Assembly (NCBI GenBank): GCA_023846275.1
Contig: CM043868.1
Span: forward strand, 6,343,653-6,407,652
Direction: 5' to 3'
From: Vanilla planifolia
Lineage: Eukaryota; Streptophyta; Magnoliopsida; Asparagales; Orchidaceae
DNA: 64,000 bases
Both the position numbers and the translations under genes were made by a program. The notes under the pieces were generated by a model. That model did no database searches. It saw nothing but the letters and a program-made list of their open reading frames with translations, and was not told the DNA's origin. Below are positions 57,799-64,000 of the stretch, piece by piece. Position 1 is the first letter of the stretch. Each line of letters begins with the position of its first letter.

Positions 57799-58350
57799 AT
57801 GTGCAGCTGACGAAGGCGGTGGTTCACCCTGGTGATGGCGAATGTTCTGAAATGAGTGGGAACAGGGGCCAGAGGGAAGGAGGGGAGGACCATCTCGAAG
57901 TAACGGAAGATACGCATGGATTAGGGCCTTGGATGCTAGTTCAACCTAGACGGAGGAAAATGGGTGCTAATGCTCGGAGTGGCCCGACGGCCACCGTAAG
58001 CCATGGCCCCAGGAGAGACGTTAAACGTACTCGTGGGCAGGTGCATGCCGGCTCATCCAGGGGTGCCAGCCGTCCCTCGAGGGAATGCGGGAGGAGCAGA
58101 CCCAGGCGAAGTTCATCATCTAGGCTCAACAGTTGGCGTGCTCGGGAGATCAGGGCCTGGTGGCTGAAGGTGCAGAGCGGGCGGCCCGTGGGGGCGGAGA
58201 CAGGGGAAAGTTACCCGTGTCTATGGTGGCTCGAGAGGACACGCCCACGGACCTGGGCGGCAGCGCGGCTTAAGTGGGCGGGCTATGGCTGCGCTTCGTG
58301 GGGAGCAGCGGCCATCACAGGCGGTGATGGTGGAGGTTCGGGGAGGTGCT
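57799..58350 (+). pseudogene. L1 ORF1, 3' part (basic tail)
   Basis: In the frame ending at TGA 58350 the sequence gives LTKAVVHPGDGECSEM, then GLGPWMLVQPRRRKMG, the GPWMLVxRR signature that ends the conserved part of plant L1 ORF1. A long Arg/Ser-rich tail follows. This matches ORF1 continuing after the foreign segment. The longer open frame that appears to start at 57744 takes its first codons from the foreign segment and is not a real start. Confidence 0.85.
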
Positions 58351-58392
58351 GATGCACGGCTACAGGTTCTTGTTCTAAAGACATTATCATTT

Positions 58393-61300
58393 ATGAATGT
58401 TATAGTGTGGAATATAAGGGGCGTCAAGAAGAAGAAGTCCAGGGGCTATTTGCACAGGCTGGTCCATGAGCGGAATGTTGCTGTTGTGGCGTTAATGGAG
58501 ACTAAAGCATGGTTTTTTTTCTAGACAAGATGCAGATTGGCTCCTCGGGAGAGGCTGGGAGTTTGAGGCCTACACCTCGAGGGGTATGTCGGCTGGCTTT
58601 GTTATTCTATGGAGAAATAGGGTGGACCTTAAGGTAACTGGGGCTTCGTCTCATGTAATGGCTTGCACAGTCAAAATCCTTCCTGGCGGCATGTTAATTT
58701 TTTCTTTGTTTATGGCCCCAAACATCACCATATGCGCCGAGCCATTTGGGATGCTGTCCGGAACTCCTACGGGGGCGATGAGCCTCTTCTCGTCGCTGGA
58801 GATTTTAATTTAGTTTTGGCACCTGAGGAAAAGTGTGGTGGGCGACACTTCATCTATGGCAGGGATCACCAGGACTTTGCGGACCTTATGCAGGAGCTTC
58901 AACTTGTTGATTTGGGCTTCTCCGGCAATAGGTTTACTTGGAGCAACGGGAAGCAAGGGGGTGCGTGCATCCTCGAGCATCTGGACCGGGCTCTTATGAA
59001 CTCAGCTGGGTTGCTCGCATTTCCTATTTGTTCGGTTCATCACCTTAGTAGGCTGGGTTCGGATCACTGTCCACTGCTGATTAAGGTGGGAGGTGAGGAT
59101 CATTGGCCGCAATCCGGCTGGCCTCTCTTCGACAGCGTGTGGCTGGATTTCTCTCAATCTTTCAAGGTGGTGGATGAGGCTTGGAGGAGACATGCTAAGG
59201 GTGACAGCATGGAGGTTGTGATGACGAAATTTAAGTGTGCGCTGATGGCGCTGCGCAGATGGAGCTGTGAGGAGGTGGGGAATATTATAGATCGAAACAG
59301 GGAGTTGGAACGGGACATCGACGAGCTTCAAAAGAGGGAGTCTAGCAAGAGCCTGTCAGAGGAGGACCATAAGCGGCTAGGGAATATGGTCGCTGCCTTT
59401 CACCGGGGATGTGCTCACGAAGAACAGTGGTGGTGGCAGCACGCCAAGGTGCACTGGGCACAGCTCGGTGATTGCAACTCGAAGTTCTTCCACATTGCAG
59501 CCTCGGCTCGAAAAAGGGAGAATCGCATTACCTATATGAAGGATGATAATGGCAACATTGCGGACTCTCCTGACAGCATTAGGCGTCTTGTCCTCGCCTA
59601 TTTCAAATGGAAATGGGGCGATGGCAACCAAACACCCCTGCCCCCAATTACCTCGCTTCCGGGATCCATCAGCGATGAGTTGGGTTCCAGCCTTTGCCAC
59701 AGGGTTACAGAAGAAGAAATCATGGTGGCTATGAGGGGAATCAAAAGGAATCGCTCCCCGGGAATTGACGGAATCACAATGGACTTCGTTAATGGCTATT
59801 GGAACATTACGCAGCGGGATATTATTAATGTTGTATTTGCCTTCTTCGAGGAGCGCAGGTTGCCGAAGGGCTGGAAGGACACCCTTGTAGTCCTTATTCC
59901 GAAGAAACAGGGCGCTTGCCGGCCGGAGCATTTCTGGCCGATCAGCTTATGCAATACAATCTATAAGTTGGTGGCTCGTATTCTTGTTGGCAGGTTGAAA
60001 ACACTGCTGTCTAGTCTTATTTCACAGGAACAAGTTTCGTCCCTGGGAGGAGCATCTCGAATAACATAAACATTGCCAAGGAGATGGCAGCGAGGATGCG
60101 CTCCTGTACCGCTGCCTCAGGCCTCATGGCAGTGAAAGTCGACATGGAGCAGGCCTATGATAGGGTTCGATGGGACTTTCTGCTCGAGCTTATGAAGGCA
60201 ATGCGCTTCCCTGTCACTTGGTGCGAGTGGATCATAGCGTGTATCTCTGGTCCACAATTTGCTGTTCTCATTAATGGATCACGACTTCCTTGGGTGGCGG
60301 CACGTCGGGGCCTCCGGCAGGGCTGCCCACTTTCCCCCTTCCTCTTTGTTATGGCCATGGAGTATCTGTCGTGCCTGATGCGGGAATACGAATCCCGACA
60401 GTTGCTTGGGTTTAGACCGGGGATGCACGCGCCACCGGTTTCCCACCTCTTATTTGCGAATGACGTGCTGGTGTTTGCTCCTGCATCAAAGGATGCTGCG
60501 AGCACCGTTCGTCGCATTCTGTGGGCCTTCGGGGACAGCACTAGCTTGAAGGTTAATTTCTCCAAGTCCAACGTTTACTTCAGCAATAAATTCAGCAAGA
60601 AGAAGTCCCGCTTGATTTCTAGGAAGCTTGGCATGGAGCTTGGTCGAACCCTGACGTATCTGGGGGTTCCAATTACTGTGCGGCGATTGACCAAACATGA
60701 TCTGAATTTCCTCGTCCAAAGGATTGACACTACTATGATTAGCTGGCACGCTCGGGTGCTGTCGCTAGCGGGCAGGGCTGCGCTGGCATCCTCTATTTTG
60801 TGCGTTATCCCCAACCACATTTTGCGGCACTGTATGGTGCCGGCGGGGATTCTTGCTGACATTGAACGACGCATAAGACAATTCCTCTGGGGCGGCACGA
60901 GTAATGCGTAGGTGCTGCACTACGCGTCTTGGGACTACGTGACTATGCCGAGGGCGGCCGGGGAATTGGCCGGGATTCCATGTGTCCCCTGGGCTACACG
61001 GAGGCGGAGTCCCTACAGCACACGTTGTGGGACTGCCCACGTGCCCGAGACATGTGGGCTGCCAGCCATGCACGTCACGTGCTGAGCTGGGTTGGCCCAC
61101 GTGTGCGGCGTCCGGATTCAGAATTTTGGACAAGCTTTTCTGGCTTATGGGGTCTCCTGCTGCTCTTCGTGGCGTCAGGGCGTGTCACGTGGCAATGCTT
61201 GCCACTACCATGTACTACATATGGTTGAGGAGAAATGTGCTCAAACACAATTAACACGAGCCCACACCCTACTCGTTATCAAGGACGATCAGGTTCAAGG

Positions 61301-61880
61301 TGAGGACGGCTCTCAGGAGGCATCTTGTCTTTTCATCTCTATCCAGCGGGAATCCTGGTAGGTCTTCAGATTTGCTTGTTACGCATGGCTGGCTTCCCCC
61401 CCCCCAACAGGATGGATTAAAGTCAATTGTGATGCTACGATTGGTGACTCCATTACTGGCCTTGGTGTCGTTGTGAGAGACTGCTTGGGCAGACCTCTCA
61501 TGGTGGCTGGCAAGAGGATGATCTCAGTGGCTGCTAACATGATGGAGGTCCAGGCCATTCTTTTGGCATTCAACCTTCTTAGGGGATCCTTTCCCCAGTA
61601 TCGTGCCGTGGAGATTCAGTCTGACTCGATGATAGCACTTCAGGTGGCTCGGGACATAGTTTCCAACCCCAATGGGGAGGGGGTGTTTGCTGTTACTCTT
61701 CAGTATGTTAGGGATGTGGAGGCTCTTCGGTTTTCTCACATCCACAGGGAGGGGAACGAGCCTGCCGACTGGGCTGCCCGTGATGCTTGTCTACACGAGT
61801 TTGTTTGGGTTCCTGGGGGATCTCTTCCCCAGCCTCTTCTCAAACTTATGTTGTCTGATTTTTTGTTTGATCCCCTTTGA
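58393..61880 (+). pseudogene. L1 ORF2 (endonuclease, reverse transcriptase, RNase H), broken
   Basis: Start MNVIVWNIRGVKKKKSRG at 58393. The endonuclease keeps its key residues: Asn in WNIRG, Glu in LMETKA, GDFN near 58797 and SDH near 59060. RT follows: FHIAASARKRENRI (59490), IKRNRSPGIDGI (59740), FWPISLCN (59934, Arg changed to Trp), motif A KVDMEQAYDRVRWDF (60135-60180), motif B RQGCPLSPFLFVMAMEYLS (60318-60375) and motif C FANDV (60454), where the first catalytic Asp is Asn. Frames shift near 58512 (a T8 run), 58695 and 60035, with a TAG at 60909. A large deletion near 60960 joins the thumb to a decayed zinc finger (CPLGYTEAESLQHTLWDC). RNase H spans 61410-61880. Confidence 0.92.
61410..61880 (+). 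pseudogene. L1 ORF2 RNase H domain (RVT_3 type)
   Basis: Open from GWIKVNCDATIGDS to the ORF2 stop TGA at 61878. The acidic residues expected for plant L1 RNase H are all present: Asp in NCDAT, Glu in MMEVQAI, Asp in QSDSM and the Asp of ADWAARDA. It would remove RNA from the hybrid during insertion. It is out of frame with the zinc finger; a C10 run at 61396-61405 may be one slip site. Confidence 0.9.
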
Positions 61881-61949
61881 GGATCTTATTGTAAAACCTG
61901 TGTGGCATTGTCACCTTCGATATAATGATATATCCCTTTCAAAAAAAAT

Positions 61950-61959
61950 ATATAACTGA
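61950..61959 (+). repeat. L1 target site duplication, right copy
   Basis: ATATAACTGA after the L1 A-run; matches 55092-55101. Confidence 0.9.
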
Positions 61960-62440
61960 TTTGAAACATAATTTTTGGCCAAAATATTAATTTTTGTAAT
62001 TTCTACAATTTTTGCACAGCAACATACCTACCTTAGTCACAGGAACCACTACACACATGTTGGTGATTGTACTAGAGCACTACCTCATAGGTGTGGATGT
62101 TGTTCTTATGTTCAGATGGCACTATGCGTGTGCGATGACCTTATCGACTCAATATGTTCACCAATCATGCATGCACGTACAGAACATGTGTGTGATCTCG
62201 CATGGTTGTGCTCACTTAGTAAGTGTAAGGTTTTGTCCTACCACGCCTTCTGCATGCATGCTTACATACACATCCTATGCACTATAGACATGCTCAGGTG
62301 TGTCTATTGTAAGCCTTCATAATGATCACCAGTGTAGTTTTTGCTATTTGGTGTTGCAATAATAATTTTCATTGTTTTGTTGCATCCCTCAATTTTTTTT
62401 CACAATTTTTGGATTTAATGAACCTAAAATTTAGCACCTA
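61960..62440 (-). repeat. LTR copy D, right part
   Basis: Continues copy D after the L1 with the GC-richer core (CATGTTGGTGATTG.., GCATGCACGTACAG..) and the family end TTTTCATTGTTTTGTTGCATC then ATTTAATGAACC, as in copy A at 20640-20710. Parts together are about 740 bp, the family's LTR length. No second LTR is seen nearby, so it is probably a solo LTR. Confidence 0.7.
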
Positions 62441-64000
62441 ATTATAGGTCTTTTATCTTTAATACTTAGGTCTCATCAAATCTTTTTTTAATTAATTCTT
62501 TGGAAGATCTAATTCTTTTGTATTTATCATGAGGTTGACACTTTTGACATCTCCATCATATGATTTCTTTAGCTTTGTTACTAGTAAAACATAACTTTGG
62601 TAGGTATTTTTAAGCCCCTATACTTCTCAACTTGAATAACATGTTTTGTCAATGCTACTTTTTCTCATGTTAGAAGGAAGTATACTCCCTCTTTTGTTAA
62701 AACCACATATCATACTTATATAATTTGCTTCTTACCTTACACCTTCATTGTAATTCAAACCTATGTAAAATTCATATATGTATGATCGCTTCCTTATTAA
62801 GATGCAATGGTCACTTGGTTAAATATGCTGAGATCAAACTCAATCATATGAGGTATTAACCATGTATGATTCCATCCAATATTCTATGTCTTAATTTTTC
62901 TCATGTTTCACACAACTATGAAGGTTTTATTATACTTTTATAATAGTATTTCTCTTTTAAAACCTAAGCCATGAATAAGCTATATTCTATATGCATAAGA
63001 AATTCTCATATAATATACTACAAAGAAGAGTTATTTATTAGTAATATTTATTTTTCTCACAAAATAGTCAAAAAAAGTTAAAATGATGTCATACAAATAT
63101 GTTCTAATATATCATATGAGTACAAACATCCTATTGAATTAAAATATATTAATTGAAATACCTTAATACTAATACAATGTTAGTATTATGCATATACAAA
63201 AGAAATGGTATGTTGCTCTCAAGTAAATAATCCAAGTGAATATTGTCATATTATTATAATTCTCTATCATAAAAGAAAGATCTAAGAGCAACATATAGTA
63301 CACAAATGATCCTCTTATTGAATGTGTATGATCACTTGATCACTTTGAAAACTAACTAGTACGATGTTTATAAAACCCTTACCAATGTGCACTGAGCAAA
63401 AATCATACAAAGTAATGTACTTTGTCATACACATATGATATATTTTAAGTAAATAATGAATAATTAGTTAATAATTCACATACAATCCACTCAACAAACT
63501 TGTACAATCTCATGATCATTAAAGTTAACAAATGAGTATCATTACATCATGTTGAACCATACCTACAATTGTCTTGCATGAAATCTTTCTAATTCAATAA
63601 CAAAAGATAAAAATATAAGACAAGTACCAATTATATAGTATGATCTTCCTAATTATACTCCTAAGATAAGTTTATAAAAAGCTAAAAATTAATATGACTT
63701 GCAAATGTTCATTAGGGTGATTAATTATCTTTGTTTATTACTTTGATGTGATCTTTTAAAATTTTATTTTTAGTAATTGGACATGTCTTTTAAAGTCTTG
63801 AGCAATTGAAAGGCATAAATAAGAGGATGTTTAGTGTAAAATAATCTAACGATTTAAAAGGAAAAAATATTCAATGATGAAAAAGGAGAAACTTTCGTAT
63901 AAATCTTAGTAACAACATTTGTGTACAAATTGCAACATATTTCTACTCAATTTCACTACATCTTTCATTCATTGCTTATAGATAACATAATATTTAATTT
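62441..64000. other. AT-rich right end
   Basis: No gene or element protein seen. 63050-63560 is rich in TCATAC/GTATGA words like the blocks at 19.4-20.06 and 32.56-33.12 kb and may belong to the same LTR-type repeat. Confidence 0.4.

Larger units (their letters stand above)
55102..61949 (+). mobile_element. L1-type LINE, 6848 bp, with a 1.24-kb foreign segment in ORF1
   Basis: Bounded by exact 10-bp target duplications; the 3' copy follows an A-run (CAAAAAAAAT), as in target-primed reverse transcription. Order: 5' UTR (55102-55554), ORF1 with DUF4283-like domain and zinc knuckle, foreign segment (56552-57793), ORF1 tail, ORF2 with endonuclease, RT, decayed zinc finger and RNase H, then a short 3' UTR. 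Without the foreign segment it is about 5.6 kb, near full length for plant L1. It is GC-rich and much better preserved than the neighbouring LINEs, so it is fairly young. It sits inside LTR copy D. Several stops, frameshifts and a deletion make it inactive now. Confidence 0.95.

Noticed and set aside
59002..60898. Long minus-strand open frames across the L1
   Set aside because: Shadows of ORF2; the plus strand carries the RT and endonuclease motifs.
1..64000. tRNA, rRNA or organellar DNA insertions
   Set aside because: No cloverleaf-type sequence, rRNA block or plastid/mitochondrial gene was recognised by eye; a dedicated scan was not possible here.

Overview
This is nuclear DNA from a seed plant. 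The evidence is GT-AG introns up to 13.7 kb, a plant FUSED-type (TIO) kinase gene, and an AT-rich background made almost entirely of decayed plant Ty1/copia, Ty3/gypsy and L1-type LINE retrotransposons with tRNA-Met primer binding sites. The species cannot be fixed from the sequence. The intron sizes and TE load suggest a large genome.

Left third (1-23.4 kb): one real host gene, on the minus strand. Six exons of a TIO/FUSED Ser/Thr kinase are readable without damage: 22672-22758, 22494-22568, 15150-15242, 14980-15054, 14792-14884 and 1039-1102. They encode residues 1-162, from the start Met through the Gly loop, catalytic Lys, HRD and DFG. The rest of the gene lies beyond the left edge. Intron 2 (7.25 kb) holds gypsy debris and LTR remnants. 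Intron 5 (13.7 kb) holds a two-level nest: a plus-strand copia (5' LTR and PBS near 1.66-1.90 kb, RT/RNase H and 3' LTR near 12.86-14.12 kb) split by a minus-strand copia (about 3.18-11.51 kb) with 1.6-1.7 kb LTRs. The promoter/5' UTR lies near 22.76-23.4 kb.

Middle (23.4-43.8 kb): no host gene seen. It contains two local tandem duplications (345 bp and 730 bp periods), a Ty3/gypsy pol relic (about 30-32.3 kb, +), a copia integrase-RT-RNase H relic (about 33.96-36.65 kb, +) whose RT active-site motif has been taken over by a microsatellite, an L1-type LINE relic (about 40-42 kb, -) and a gypsy gag relic (about 43-43.8 kb, +).

Right third (44-64 kb): a stack of insertions. An old plus-strand LINE is split by a minus-strand gypsy element (about 44.75-48.15 kb). 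It is split again by a 3,122-bp solo LTR with a perfect 5-bp target duplication (50511-53632). Farther right, an LTR of the same family as that gypsy element (about 54.84-62.44 kb) is split by a GC-rich L1 LINE of 6.85 kb with a perfect 10-bp target duplication (55102-61949). That LINE's ORF1 contains a 1.24-kb foreign AT-rich segment carrying, in reverse, one intact exon that reads as phenylalanyl-tRNA synthetase beta, with its own splice sites.

All element coding regions carry stops, frameshifts or deletions, so no element here looks autonomous. The one gene likely to be functional is the kinase.
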